From Diphasiastrum complanatum (lineage: Eukaryota > Streptophyta > Lycopodiopsida > Lycopodiales > Lycopodiaceae): a stretch of DNA of 64,000 nt. The notes beneath the pieces were generated by a model. It was not told where the DNA came from. It searched no databases and saw nothing but the letters and a program-made list of their open reading frames with translations. The stretch lies in contig CM055106.1 of assembly GCA_029204225.1 (NCBI GenBank), positions 44,585,313 through 44,649,312 on the forward strand. The letters run 5' to 3'. Shown piece after piece: positions 20,791-32,539 of the stretch; within the stretch, counting starts at the first letter, position 1; every line of letters begins with the position of its first letter. A program made the position numbers and the translations under genes.

Positions 20791-21834
20791 ATCCCAATTT
20801 TAATCTGCCTCCATTCATGCTGCATATTTTTCTAACGTTGTCACGCAGTCTGCATTTTTACACGCAAATTCGCACAGACAAAGAAAAGGAGAATGAATCG
20901 CGACACTGTGTTCTTACACAGGTCATGGTGACAGGCAAAAAGGGGACACTACCTTAGTGAATGCCAAAGGTGCCCTAACAGATAAGGCACCATGTAAATC
21001 TTATCCTAAGGCCATTCGTAAGAGTGATGCACTTTTGTGTCATCACCAACGTTCACTTCAGTACTGGCTGATGTCGCACCCTTTTCATCCTCACCCCATG
21101 CAGTTGCGCTAACAGATTGGACAATGATTGCAGCCACCCATGATCTCCTACAGACAACACATCCACTCTATACTTTCGCATCTGCACACCTGTAATATTA
21201 TGTATATATATATTGGATGTCATCTGCGTATTCAATGATGATGTTGATTAGATGATCAAGTGAGTGAAGAAGAGACTAAGAGAAGAGATTTCATTTCTCA
21301 TTACAGACATAAATAAGCTTTGTAGAACACGCGGTTTCGTCCGCTACAGTCTTGTGCTCTATCGCATTATTGACTTGTATACTTGATATACTTAATCTCA
21401 CACAGTTCATTTGTTCTGCGTTTTAGATCTGTCAATATTGCTATGCTTATTCTTCATTCTGTCTGATCTTTCTTGTTGATCTTTCTGGTAATAGACGATT
21501 AACTTTTTAGTCTTGTCTTTTGCAAATAATTCGCAACTAATTATCAGTCGAGCACAGTCTAGCTCTTCACGAATCATTCACGACAGATAATTTGTCTTGC
21601 AATCTAGAATGACATCCACTTAAATGTTTGGCTACGTAATCTAGAATGACTATGATTTCTATCACTAAATTTCTGTTCATTCTGATAGGCGTAGTCATGC
21701 TTAGGGAGAGAGTCATTTAACTCATTTCGCTGCGCACGAACATTTTTTATTCGAGTTCGCTTCTCATTTGCTTCTTGTTCAAATTCGTTTCCCGTTCGTG
21801 TTCGACATTTATTCTTCCTCCCTCTCTCCCAACA
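20791..21834 (+). other. Unassigned DNA ending in the 5' LTR of Copia-4
   Basis: The 3' edge is firm: AACA at 21,831-21,834 directly before a primer site. The LTR start is not; tgtcatctgcgtattc near 21,213 is one candidate. The last 500 bp contain T/C-rich U5-like stretches. From 20,791 to about 21,210 nothing is recognisable. Confidence 0.5.
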
Positions 21835-21846
21835 TGGTATCAGAGC
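21835..21846 (+). other. Primer-binding site of Copia-4 (tRNA-Met)
   Basis: TGGTATCAGAGC directly follows the terminal CA of the LTR. The gag start follows about 145 bp downstream. Confidence 0.9.
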
Positions 21847-24209
21847 AATCTTTATAGCTCGATTAGCTCCCACAATACAAGACTCTACTAGACGATAGAG
21901 TAATTGTTTTTTTGTTATGTAGTTTTTAGTATCAGATTTTCATTCTTAAGTCACTAATAGTTTCTCCTATCACTTAGACTAGTTCTTCCACATGGATTTC
22001 CAAGGAAAAGCCAGTCCTCTCATGGACAAGCTTCATGGAGCCAATTACCATTTGTGGAAATTTAAGATGAAGACTATACTAATGGCAAAAGAATTGTATG
22101 CATTGTTATAGGTGCAGAAGAAAAACCCGAAGCAGACGACGTGGCAATCGCCAGATGGAAGCTGAAGGATGGAAAAGCTTCGCGTTGATCATCCTCAACA
22201 TCACGGATACACAAATCGGCCATGTATCCGAGGCTTAGACATCGAAAGAAGTCTGGGACATCTTGAGTACACTATACGAAGTGCGAGATATAGCTTCCAA
22301 GCTACATCTCAGAAAGAAATTCTACTCCTTCAAGATGACGAATGGTGATTCTCTGCAGAATCACATTAATCAATTCAAGAACCTGCTAAGGCAAATGGCC
22401 GTTGTCGGATTTGTCATAAACGATCAAGATGCAATGATGCAATTGCTTACAAGCTTGCCAAGCTCTTATGACAGCTGGGTGATGATCATCATGACTCATC
22501 CAGAGTTGACCCTTTCGAGAGTCATCACTATGTTGTTGCAGGAAGACACGTGAAGGAATGAAGCCTCAAGCTCCTCAGCTGATTCTCACACCTTGTACAC
22601 CAACAAGGGCATGAAAAAGCAGAAGAAGAAGAAAGGCCCGAAGCTATCAAAGCCAGACCAAAAACCAGCTCTGCACAAGGAACAGTCGAATCCGCAGACA
22701 AAGAAGAAGTTGTTTTGCAGATATTGCAAATGAAACAACCACAAAATACAAGACTGCCGAATACTTCAAGCGAAGAATAATAACAAAGGGCAGTCGAATC
22801 AAGTGGCAAATGCAGCTACAGAAGTTCCGCAGCCCATTCAAGAAACGGATCATGATGCCTTCATGACCAACCATCAAGGAGCATTTGGCGACAGTTCTTG
22901 GTTCCTGGATTCCGGAGCCACTCAGTATATGACTAGCCTGATTGGCTGTTTCGAGTCCTATACACCTTATAGTACCCAAAAATTCGTTCACCTTGGCGAC
23001 AATAACACACAAGCTATTAAAGGTGAAGGAATTGTAAGATTATGCTTTGCAAATGATCAATCTAAGCTACTCTCCAGAGTTTTGTATGTACCTAAGCTAT
23101 CCACAAATCTGTTTTTTTGTAAGCAGAATCACAGATCTAGAACACAGAGTAGAATTCGAATGTGATCAATGTAAATTAGTTGATAGGATAGGCAAGATCC
23201 TAGCACTCAAAAAGAGACATGGATACTTGTATAAATTAAGTCATTGCTTTTCTGCCTCTAGTCAGGCTCTCAGTACTTCAATTCAATCAAATAAAAGTTT
23301 ATTTTGGCATTATAGACTTGGTCATTTAAATTATGCTGATGTATAGTGAATGTCTAGACAATCTATTATTCTTGATCTTGATTATCCTCACGAAATAGTC
23401 GAGCTACCTGTCTGTCAAGACTGTCTAGTTGGAAAACAGACTAGGAAGCCATTTAAGTCAAGCCATCAGCATGTTGCTAGAGGATTGCTAGATGTTGTAC
23501 ATTTAGATATTTGTGGCCCGATGAGAAATCCTTCGCTGAAAGAAGCCAAGTATTTTATAACTTTTATTGATGAATTCTTGAGAAGAACGATGGTGTACTT
23601 TATAAAGAAGAAATCAAAAGCCTTCAATGTGTAGAAAAGGAGACTGGAAGGACTACCAAAGCCCTAAGGTCAGATAATGGTGGAGAATATATCTATGTCG
23701 AGTTCAAGGAGTACTGCCAAAGCCAAGGCATTGAGCAGCAACCCATCACTCCTTACAGTCCTCAGTCTAATGGCTAGCTGAAAAAAAGAACCGCACTCTG
23801 GTCGAATTTGCTAAGTGTATGCTAGCACATGCATTGTTGCCCAAGAGGTTCTGGACTGAAGCTGTTTCCACTGCAGCTTACATCCAAAACAGATGTTCGA
23901 CCAAAGCCCTCTCAGACAAGACACCCCACGAGGTGTGGACAGGCTCCAAGCCTTCTTTGAAGAACCTAAGAGTGTTTGGGTGCATTGCCTATACGTAGAT
24001 CCCAAATGACACAAGGAAAAAATTGGACTTCCAAAGTCTAAAGACCATCCTGATCGGATATACTTCGTCTGATAACACCTACGAGCTGTAGAATCCTAAT
24101 ATACAGTCTTTATCGAGGATCGATTCGTCGACCTCAAAGGCAAGGATATTGCTCAAGAAGAACCTTCATCACCTGCCATTGACACGACAATCCGAGCTTC
24201 TGGCTCAGG

Positions 24210-25120
24210 AATGTCTATCGTCGACCCACTTCGAGACAGCGAATCATACGAAGATGTTGCTGCTACCCAGCAACATATCCCAGAAGCAGTTCATCAATCG
24301 AATCCTCCCAGAAGATCAAGCCGAGTGCGCACACAGCCCACAAGGTATACTCCTGAGTTTGCATGTCTTTTAATGCAGGAACCGACGACAGTCAAAGAGG
24401 CACTTAGCCAACCAGACTTTGATCTCTGGAGAGAAGCTCTGGACAGAGAGTATTCCTCTCTGATCAAGAATCAGACATGGTCATTAGTCGAAGCTCCTAT
24501 TGGCTACAATATTATTGATTACAAATGGATCTTTAAGATCAAATATAATGCCAACGGAACGATTGATCGAAGGAAGGCTAGACTGGTAGCACGAGGATTC
24601 ACCCACATCCTGAATGTCGACTATAGTGAGTCTTTTAGTCCAGTCATCAAACATTCGTCGATCCGAATGCTCATGTCTTATGTTGTAGCTGCCAACCTCG
24701 AAGTACATCAACTCAATGTACAAATAGCCTATTTGATTGAAGTTATACAAGAAGATATCTATATGATCCAGCCCGAAGGATACGTTCTGGAAGACATAAA
24801 GAATCATGTCTGTAAACTCCATAAAGCACTATATGGCTTGAAATAGTCTACCAGAGCTTGGTTTTAGAGGATCAACACATTCCTCATTGAACAAGGATTT
24901 AAACCAAACACTGCTGATTGCAACGTTTATTCAAAGTCAGTGCATCAATCATTCATTATCATCACCTTGTATGTTGATGATACGTTGCTCTTCAACAACA
25001 ATACCACTATGGTCAAGGATTCGAAACAGATGTTGTTCTCAAAATTCGACATGACTGATCTGGGCAAAGCTCACTTCTGTCTTGGAATTCAAATCCACAG
25101 AGACAGAACAAATTGACTGA
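24210..25120 (+). pseudogene. Copia-4 reverse transcriptase remnant
   Basis: The segment opens with the RRSSRVRTQPTRYTP linker typical of the integrase-RT junction. The RT then shows QEPTTVKEALSQPDFDLWRE, KARLVARGFTH, YSESFSPVIKHSSIRMLM (the S.V.K..SIR..... block), VYSKSVHQSFIII and LYVDDTLLF (catalytic YVDD). This is the best-kept part of Copia-4. In a live element it copies the RNA into cDNA. Fossil. Confidence 0.85.
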
Positions 25121-25624
25121 TTTACATCACTCAACAAAGGTATCTTCATAATGTTCTTAACAGATACAATTTGATGAGTTGTAAACTCACCAATGGATCC
25201 AGGTCTGCATTTGTCGAAGGACCAATATCCCCAGACAAAGTAGGAAGAGGAGTAGATAAGAGAATACCCATATCGATCAATACTCGGATCTCTCATGTAC
25301 ACAATGGTCTGTAAAAAGCCAGATATCTCTTTTGTTGTCAGCTCACTAAGCCAATACATGGCTAATCTTGGAATTACCCATTGGAAGGCTCTTATTCGAG
25401 TCATGAGATATTCGAGCTACCATGGACCAGTGCATCTGCTATGGAGATGTCAGCAACGACAATCTTCATCAGCTCAGTGGATATTCTGATGCAAGCTAGG
25501 GAGGAGACGCAGACCATCGTAAGTCCACATCTGGATTCACATTCTTCTTCAATGGCTGTCCTATTTCGTGGAACAATCGTAAGCAAACCTCTATCACACT
25601 TTCTTCATAGGTCTCAAGATTTCA

Positions 25625-26320
25625 AGACTTGAAACTGAGTTCTGCGAAGCCTATCAGAAAGGCAAGCAACATCAAAATTCATTCACACATGAGGGAAGAA
25701 GAGCCAAGGGAGTTCTTGAGCTCGTCCACTCTGATGTTTGTGGACCGATGAAGATGGATTCGCTCTCAGATTTGATGTATTTTCTAACGTTTATAGATGA
25801 TTACAGCCGGATGACCACGATCTACTACCTAAAGAAGAAATCTGAAGTGTTTGATTCCTTCAAGAAGTTTGTGGCATTTGCAAAGCGACACACCTCGAAA
25901 AAGATACAGATCCTTAGATTTTACAACATAGGTGAATACAAAAGCAAAGAATTCTCAAGATCTTGCGAAGAATAGGGGATCAAACACCAGTTCACTCCAG
26001 CATACACACCAGAATACAATGGTGTAGCATAAAGAAAAAACAGAATGCTAGTCAAAGGAGCCAGATGCATGATGGCACAGGCTCAATTGCTAAGTCAATT
26101 TTGGGCTGAGGCAATAGCTGCAGCTATACACCTTTAGAACATTTCAACAACAACAACGTTGGATAACAAGACGCCATAGGAAATGTGAACAGGTAGAAAG
26201 CCTAATCTGTCATATGTACGTGTGTTCGGATGTGCAGCATATAAGCACTTTCCAAAAGAAAAAAGAAACAAGCTCGATCACAAATCAGAGCAAACAATCA
26301 TGGGTTGGATATTGGCTGAT
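25625..26320 (+). pseudogene. Copia-5 integrase fragment
   Basis: After Copia-4's RNase H the sequence returns to an integrase of a different copia: ELVHSDVCGPMKMDSLSDLM, YFLTFIDDYSRMTTIYYLKK, KIQILRFYNIGEYKSKEF, FTPAYTPEYNGVA and KPNLSYVRVFGCAAYKHFPK. These are the first D, second D and E regions of the core plus the C-terminal GKKP-type block. Since integrase precedes RT in copia, this cannot be the continuation of Copia-4 and must be another insertion or a recombined piece. Broken fossil. Confidence 0.85.
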
Positions 26321-26511
26321 TCTGATGAATCCCCAAGATACTCAGACAGAGCAACTCAAGAGCGCCTCTCACTCTAGACCGAGGAGGTCTCTGAGAAGAC
26401 GAGACGAATGAAGACTGAGAGCTGAGTATGAGAGCCGAGAAATGCTTATTAATAATAAGAAGCAATAACTGTGTAAGCCTCATGGTGAATCCCAGAAGAT
26501 GGAATGACCAT
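26320..26511 (+). repeat. 3' internal tail of a gypsy element, next to the Gypsy-1 LTR
   Basis: This stretch (gaggaggtctc, gagagccgag, ggaatgacca) is homologous to the minus strand at about 39,300-39,105, which is the 3' end of Gypsy-3 just before its LTR. Finding it here directly before the LTR start means internal sequence lies on both sides of this LTR. Confidence 0.7.
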
Positions 26512-27451
26512 GTAGGAACTAGTATTTCTAAGCAAATGTAATAAATACAAGTAGACCCCTCTTAAAGAAAGTAGAGTGAGCCACCTTTTGATGGTGACCT
26601 CTAGTAGAGAGTAATATTCCACTTGTAATTTGTGAAATGTGAAAATTTCACTAGGATGTCACCTAAGGAGCTCTCTTGCTTATTTAAGAAACTCCCTCTT
26701 TGTGAAGAGGAGCTTTTTGCATTATATCTACTCTATGCTTAATAAGAAGATTTTCCATGAGTTTGATGCTACACTAAGCTCCTTGATCATGATGGTTTTC
26801 TTGAGTGATGCCCCCATGATCATGCCCTTCCATTCATATTGTGTGTGGTTGTGGATTAGTTTTCTTGCTTTCCTAGTTGTGGATTAGATTGCATGTTTTC
26901 TTGTGGATTAATGTAGGAGCCAGTATTCAAGTAAACTAAATAGGCTAGAAATGTGGCATAAATCTTGCATGTTCTCTAACATTCTAATTCTTGATGCTCT
27001 TGGGATGTCCAAGAATCAAAAGGCTGGTTAGTTTCTTGATTCTTGGACTTCTAGCATGCTGTAGTTTAGTTTTTGTTGCTTGTTTTGTCAATTAATGCAA
27101 ATAAAGTAGTGTAGGATCTGATTTTAGTTCATTTTGCAGCAAAGTAGAAGTAGAATTTCATTGTTTGTTCAACGGATCTGCACACTGATTTTATGGTTGA
27201 ACGTTTTGACATGTATGAATGGCTATTTATGCATGTGCATTAGTTCAAGAGTGACTTCCTTGGATTGTCCTCTGACAGGCAAGACATTTACTACATCGAT
27301 ATCAGTCCCTTCTGCCTAGTTTCGGCATTGAACTAAGAAACTAACATTCAAGAAATGCCAATAAGTCTCTAGACGGACAGAAAACAGTTTTTGTAAAACA
27401 AGAAACAAGAGAGACGTGGTTAACAGATCCTAGAGTGTAAAACAGTTTACA
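26512..27451 (+). repeat. Gypsy-1 5' LTR (about 940 bp)
   Basis: The start is set by tgtaggaactag, matching the LTR start tgtaggagctag found on the minus strand at 39,104. The end is set by aacagtttaca two bases before the tRNA-Asp primer site. The termini form the inverted pair TGTA/TACA. Inside are a TATA-like ttatttaag near 26,678 and several AATAA signals. No full second copy was found in the window, so it cannot be dated. Confidence 0.7.
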
Positions 27452-27456
27452 TTTGG

Positions 27457-27528
27457 CGCCGTTGCCGGGGATCGAACCTGGGTTGTCCGCGTGACAGGCG
27501 AAAATACTCACCACTATACTACAACGAC
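27457..27528 (-). tRNA. Full-length tRNA-Asp(GTC)-like sequence, antisense at the Gypsy-1 primer site
   Basis: Read on the minus strand, 72 nt begin GTCGTTGTAGTATAGTGG and end CCCCGGCAACGGCG, with CCA encoded next to it (complement at 27,454-27,456). The acceptor stem (GTCGTTG with CAACGGC), D arm, anticodon loop CTGTCAC with anticodon GTC, and TTCGATC T loop are all present. One A-C mismatch lies in the T stem and T-G pairs occur in the acceptor and anticodon stems. Compared with the plant tRNA-Asp as I remember it, the changes look like transitions. A functional nuclear gene would not need the encoded CCA; position and CCA both say this is a copy of a mature tRNA held as an extended primer-binding site. 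An independent tRNA gene is the less likely alternative. Confidence 0.85.
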
Positions 27529-27559
27529 GAAAGAGTTTCAGAACACTCTTAAGTCTATC

Positions 27560-28400
27560 CAGAGTTCGATGTCGGGTCAGTTACCCACTAGCCAAATCCA
27601 TCATAGACGAAAGAACACGTGGTGCCCTCACTGTCAAGGTGCACACACTGGCAATGAGTGCACTTCATACCAACCGGTCCCAGATACTTCCTTGATCAAA
27701 TGTGAAATCTGCGACTTTATGGGGCATACCTCTCTTTATTGCTATTATAACCTGAAGAACCAGCCTCATAACCAGTTAGGAGAACATACTCAACCTCCTC
27801 GACAACCGTTTGTTTCACAAAACCAACACACGCACTACCAACCACGAAATAACCAAATCCATATACAACCTCAAGAATCTATCCAAGCACATATGGTAGA
27901 AAACTCCTGCGATCACTCATATCACAATGATACAGCAATTCCATCATCTAGCCATCACCAATATCAAACCGACAACTCATGCTCGTGCAAACAAGCTGAG
28001 TATTCCACACCACCAAAAAACCTAGCACAGTTAGCCCTCCAAGATGGTTACGCTATTGCCACAGGACCAATGAGCAACCGTTGTCTTATTTGTGGTGAAA
28101 TGGGACATTTCATGGCTGACTATAAACTTAAAGACCAATACCATGCGGAATGTCCCGACTGTGTACATAAACATAGTTTCAAGGATTGTCCTAAACAACC
28201 TAACAGAATTCTACCAGCACGTCATATCTCATCTGAACCTGTTCGAGTTCTCACTCGAGCACAACGCCAACAACAAGCACAACAGCAAAACCATAGAAAA
28301 TCAGCTGACCCACATGGAAGCCATTTGACGGCCTCCACATTACCAAAAGACTGCCTGGATCCAACAGTGGAACAAAGGCAATACAATGATTTTTGAGATG
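27560..28400 (+). pseudogene. Gypsy-1 gag, zinc-knuckle part
   Basis: An open frame runs through this interval and even into the antisense tRNA segment before it. A plausible ATG is MSGQLPTSQ near 27,568. Three cysteine/histidine clusters are visible: CPHCQGAHTGNEC, CEICDFMGHTSLYC, and CLICGEMGHFMADY with a following HAECPDC. The middle is Gln/His/Pro-rich. Multiple knuckles in gag are usual for large plant gypsy elements and bind the packaged RNA. A close relative lies on the minus strand at 5.6-6.5 kb. Confidence 0.8.
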
Positions 28401-28409
28401 AGTTTTTGC

Positions 28410-29010
28410 GAGAGAAAAAACATACGGAACGTCCGTTATCAGCTCATATCCTAAAAAAGGAGCAATCCCTGCAGGGACTTGAAGTATTTTCTGACCTCCT
28501 GCAAGCTCAACTCACCATGTTGTTCCATAGTGCAATCAAATCCTTCACCGGACTTCAACACTATATCCATCGCAGTTTTCAGCTGCCTCCTATTCCTGAT
28601 GAACAGAGAAAACCAGAAGAGATTCCTGAAATTCCTCAGATTCCTATGAATCTCATGAAGATAGGTGTTGCTAAGGGGAATAACATCACACTACCTTTGT
28701 CCTATAAAGACTATCCCACAGTATCTGTTATCCTAGAGAGCGGATCAGACATTAATATAATGGCCTTGTCATTGGCAAAGTCATGGGGCTTCCATACCCT
28801 CGATCAACCACGATATAAACTTCGCATAGCTGATCAACGAGTTACTAACCCTGCTGGTCATCTATCAAATATAAAAGTTCGAATAGCAAGTTTCAAGTTT
28901 GTTATCGATTGTGTCATCTTAGACCTACCATAAGATGTTAATACATATAAACTCCTTCTTGGTACACCTTGGCTCCAGATGGCAGGTGTTGTCCAAGATT
29001 GGAAGCATAG
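28410..29010 (+). pseudogene. Gypsy-1 aspartic protease region
   Basis: The reading VSVILESGSDINIMALSLAK matches the retropepsin active-site block of plant gypsy elements (V-DSGS--N-M). It is followed by the flap-region FVIDCVILDLP and the closing block KLLLGTPWLQMAGVVQDW. In a live element it would cut the polyprotein. Fossil. Confidence 0.75.
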
Positions 29011-29799
29011 TAAAATTATGTTTGGCAACCACAATAAACGAGTCACGGTTGACTCAGCAGGCCATGTCAAGCCAGCCAAAGTATACAATGATTGGTCATC
29101 TACAACATATGACGAATCAGATAGTGTCCCGATCCAACAAAAAGGCCACTATACACGAACCACTGACATAATCAATTGGGATCATGCACTAGCCACCGTG
29201 GACTGTGCGGATTCCAATCGATGTCATATTGAAACAGCTGTAGAAGATATGGATATTTTCCCATCTTCTAAAGACATTGACACACCCATAATCCCACTTA
29301 TGATGATAGAACCCATTCCTATAGCTTAGTGCCTAGGAGAACCTAGTGTCTCTACTACTCGTGTTTCGGAAGAAGATATTCTTTCCATGGATGATGTGAA
29401 AATGACGGATGAACATGTATTTCTCTATCTAGATGCTCAACGTTATCCGTCGAAAGTCATTCCTATGGAAATCAAGACACCAGGCCCGTTGGCTCATGTC
29501 CAACTTACATCCAAGGTGCCCAACACACAAGAATATAGACCCAAATCCAAAGCATATACATGGGACATGTATCTAGACAAAGTCTGGCATACCATTGATG
29601 ACAACATGATAAGTGAGGCAACAACACCGCCCACTCAAAACCCACAAAAACCTTGGTTACAAAAAAATACAATTTTGTCAAAAAAACAGATGCGTGTGAA
29701 GCTTAAACAACCGATAAAACCCTTGTCTAAGGAAGCAGACAGAACCTAATCCGACCAAGCTTTCACATCCGGTAATGAATCAACTCAAATGATTCCTAA

Positions 29800-30480
29800 A
29801 GTCTCAGAACATTATGTGGACCCACCTTTTAATCTTCCACAGAAGTTCAAAGACTTCACACTGGATGACGTTGTTATCCAGTTACCACAGCCACATCGGG
29901 AACCTACACCAAGTTCCAACTCCTTTGAGGGACTTGCTAAAACAATTCCACTAAACCTTAAAGATCCTGACAAGGAGATAGATCGAATAGTTCATGTTGG
30001 TGCACATTTGTCATCAATCCAACTTTCTGATCTCAAACCTTACTCCGCAAATACATGGATGTATTTGCATGGAATTATACAAAAATGAAAGGAATTCTCC
30101 CTGAAATAGTCATCCATAGGATTTCCTTCGAAGATAATGCTAAGCTTGTTAGGGCTAAACCTTACCATAGTAACTCCATCTATCGTGAGAGGATCAATGA
30201 GGATATTAAGAAATTGATGGATGCTAGCTTCATTTATGAGGTCCAACATACAGATTGGGTATCGCTCATTGTGGTTGTACCCAAGAAAAACGGCAAGCTT
30301 TGTATCTGTGTCGACCTCAAGAACTTTAATGCGGTCCATTTTCCCTTGTCTTTAATGACCCAAATATTAGAGGAAATGGTAGGAGTTGAAGCTTTCAGTT
30401 TCTTGGATGGATTCAGCGGTTATTTTCTTGTTCAAATAGCCCCTGAAGATAAACATAAAACGGCCTTTATCACATGCCGG
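29800..30480 (+). pseudogene. Gypsy-1 reverse transcriptase, N-terminal part
   Basis: Landmarks in order are MDVFAWNYTKMKGILPEIVI then HRISF, the fingers helix INEDIKKLMDASFIYEVQHT, VVVPKKNGKLCICVDLKNFN, FSFLDGFSGYFLVQIAPEDK and HKTAF. This corresponds to RT from its start to the block before the catalytic YxDD. The following part is not present before the nested copia. Fossil. Confidence 0.85.
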
Positions 30481-30869
30481 ATTTGGCCAATTTTTGGATC
30501 ATTGGTTCAGCCTAAGTGGTGGCTTATAGATTGCATATCAAATTTTCAGCATTTGCATGTAGAATAGTCAATTTTTTGTGATTTTGTCAAAACCCTAATT
30601 TTGATTGGATCTCTAGATAGTGAGGTTGTTGGACTTCATTTGAGTGTGTTTCAATCTTAGGAAGTGGCAAAAGTCATTAGATTGAGGATAGATCATGGGT
30701 TGATCAAGATTCCATGATTCTATGTGTTGATTTGCTTGGATAAGTGCTAGAAGGGAATTTGTGAGATAGTTTCAAATCTTGGTGATTTCTTTTGAAAGCA
30801 TTTGTTGTTGTTCAAAGGAGTGCTTTGTGCTTTGAAGCAGGTTGAAAGAGAAGATCAGGTCATTGCTAC

Positions 30870-32520
30870 ATGGCAACCTCAATTGAAGTCATGTTGGAAG
30901 CCAATGATAGGCTTACCTCAAGTGACTATTCATTATGGAAAGTGAGGATGAAGTCACTTCTTAAGATGAATGATGTTTTGGATATTGTTGTAGGTTTGGA
31001 GGAGAGACCAGCAACACAACAAGATCAATTGAGGTATGACAAGAGGGCCAAGAAGGCTCTACACATGATAAAGATGAATGTTGCCAATGAACTTCTCAAA
31101 AAAGTTGGTAAGTGCACATTATCTTTGGAAGCTTGGAATTCATTGAAGAAGCATTATGAATCCAAGTCTACTTCTAGAGTGTTGACTCTAAGAAGGCAAA
31201 TCTTTTCTTGTTTGCAAAAAAATGAAGAAAGTCCAAGTACTTTTGTTTTGAGAATGAAAGCATTGAATGATGAGTTAGCTTGCATAGGTGAAAACATTAA
31301 GGAAGGAGAGCTTATTCAAGTGATTCTTAGTGGCTTGTTGGATGTTCATGCTAACATTGTTCAAAGTATTGCTATTCAAAAGACTTTGCAAAGTTTGATG
31401 GATTTTCAAGAGATCTTGATCAATGAGGAATATAGGCTTCAAGCAAGAGGTGGATCTACATCGACACTTCAAGAGGATGCTATGTTTACAAAGGGCAACT
31501 TCAAGGGCAAAACCAAAAGCAAGTGGTCTAAAGGGCAAGATCAACTGGATGCTTCTTCAAGTGGCAAAAAGAAGGATAGATCAAAGCTCAAGTGCTTCTA
31601 TTGTGACATCAAAGGACACTTTGCAAGTGAGTGCTACAAGAAGAACAGAGATCAAGGAGACAAGCAAGATAATCTTACTCTTGATGATGATGGTTTGGAT
31701 GTGCAAGATGCAAATGATGATGCTTTTGTGATGTCTTCATGTATGCTTGCTAATGATGGAGATCTAGATCCTTGGTGGATTGATAGTGGAGCAACTTCAC
31801 ACATGACCTTTCACAAAGAGTACTTCACTTCTTTGTTGGCATATGGAGATGACAAGAGGGTGATCTACACGGCCAATGATGGTGAGTGTGCAATCAAAGG
31901 GATTGGCACAATTCCTATTTCTCTCTCTACAAATAGGAATGTTCATTTGGAGGATGTCTTGTTTATTCCATCTATTACCAAGAATTTGCTTAGTGTGAGT
32001 CAAACGCTAAGTATGGGCCTCAAGGTGGAGTTTGATGGAAATGCTTGTTTGATCAAAAGGAAGGATGTCTTGATTGGAAAAGGTAAAAGGCAAGGGAAGT
32101 TGTTCAAACTTGATGCTTGTGTTATTGCTAACCAAGTTAAATGTGTTGCAAGGGAGCAAATTTCTATTCAAGAGGTTTGGCACAAAAGGATGGGACACCT
32201 CAACTTCAAGTCATTGGAGGTAATGACAAGGAAGAAGGTTGTGATTGGTCTTCCAAGTTCCTTAAGTAATGACAAGCATGTTTGTAAGTCTTGTGCTTTG
32301 TCTAAGTCACATAGACTACCTTATACTAGATCTGTTTCTAAATCTACAAAGCCTTTTCAACTTGTACATTCGGATATTCATGGATTTACTACAATTAGCA
32401 ATAGTGGAGCTAAGATGTATGTAACATTCATTGATGATTTTAGTAGATTTTATTGGATCTATCTACTAAAGAGCAAGGATGAAGTGTATGATGTCTTTGT
32501 CAAGTTCAAGAATGCAAGGG
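30870..32520 (+). pseudogene. Copia-2 gag-protease-integrase part
   Basis: This is the longest copia reading of the left half. It opens MATSIEVMLEANDRLTSSDY then SLWKVRMKSLLKMNDVLDIV (UBN2-type gag), followed by the zinc knuckle CFYCDIKGHFASEC, the protease block WWIDSGATSHMTFHKEYF, the pre-integrase block VWHKRMGHLNFKSLE with CKSCALSKSHRLP, and the integrase start VHSDIHG and MYVTFIDDFSRFYWIYLLKS. Order and motifs are fully copia. The ATG is chosen because it opens the conserved gag. Confidence 0.85.
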
Positions 32521-32539
32521 AGAACTAATTTTCCACAAA

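Larger units (their letters stand above)
21835..25620 (+). mobile_element. Copia-4, Ty1/copia fossil
   Basis: The full copia order can be followed: gag from about 21,992 (MDFQGKASPLMDKLHGANYH then LWKFKMKTILMAKE), zinc-knuckle region about 22,710, protease about 22,890 (SWFLDSGATQYMTS), pre-integrase about 23,300 (LFWHYRLGHLNYADV), integrase about 23,400-24,000 (LDICGPMRNPSLKEAKYFIT, ALRSDNGGEY), RT about 24,390-25,120 (WIFKIKYNANGTIDRRKARL, LHKALYGLK, LYVDDTLLF) and RNase H about 25,290-25,610. A 3' LTR is not recognised; near 25.62 kb it passes into another copia integrase. It is broken in many places and looks old. Confidence 0.9.
27529..30480 (+). mobile_element. Gypsy-1 internal region, 5' part (gag, protease, RT)
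   Basis: The order is gag with several zinc knuckles (about 27,560-28,400), aspartic protease (about 28,600-29,010) and the first part of RT (about 29,800-30,480). At about 30,480 the gypsy signal gives way to a nested copia (Copia-2) and returns at 35,617 with the integrase. A tRNA-Asp primer site plus an accessory ORF after pol suggests the Athila side of plant Ty3/gypsy, but the RT was not classified by alignment. It is broken in several places. Confidence 0.85.

Noticed and set aside
27457-27528. Ordinary functional tRNA-Asp gene
   Set aside because: The CCA tail is encoded, the sequence abuts an LTR end at the normal primer-site spacing, and the T stem carries a mismatch.
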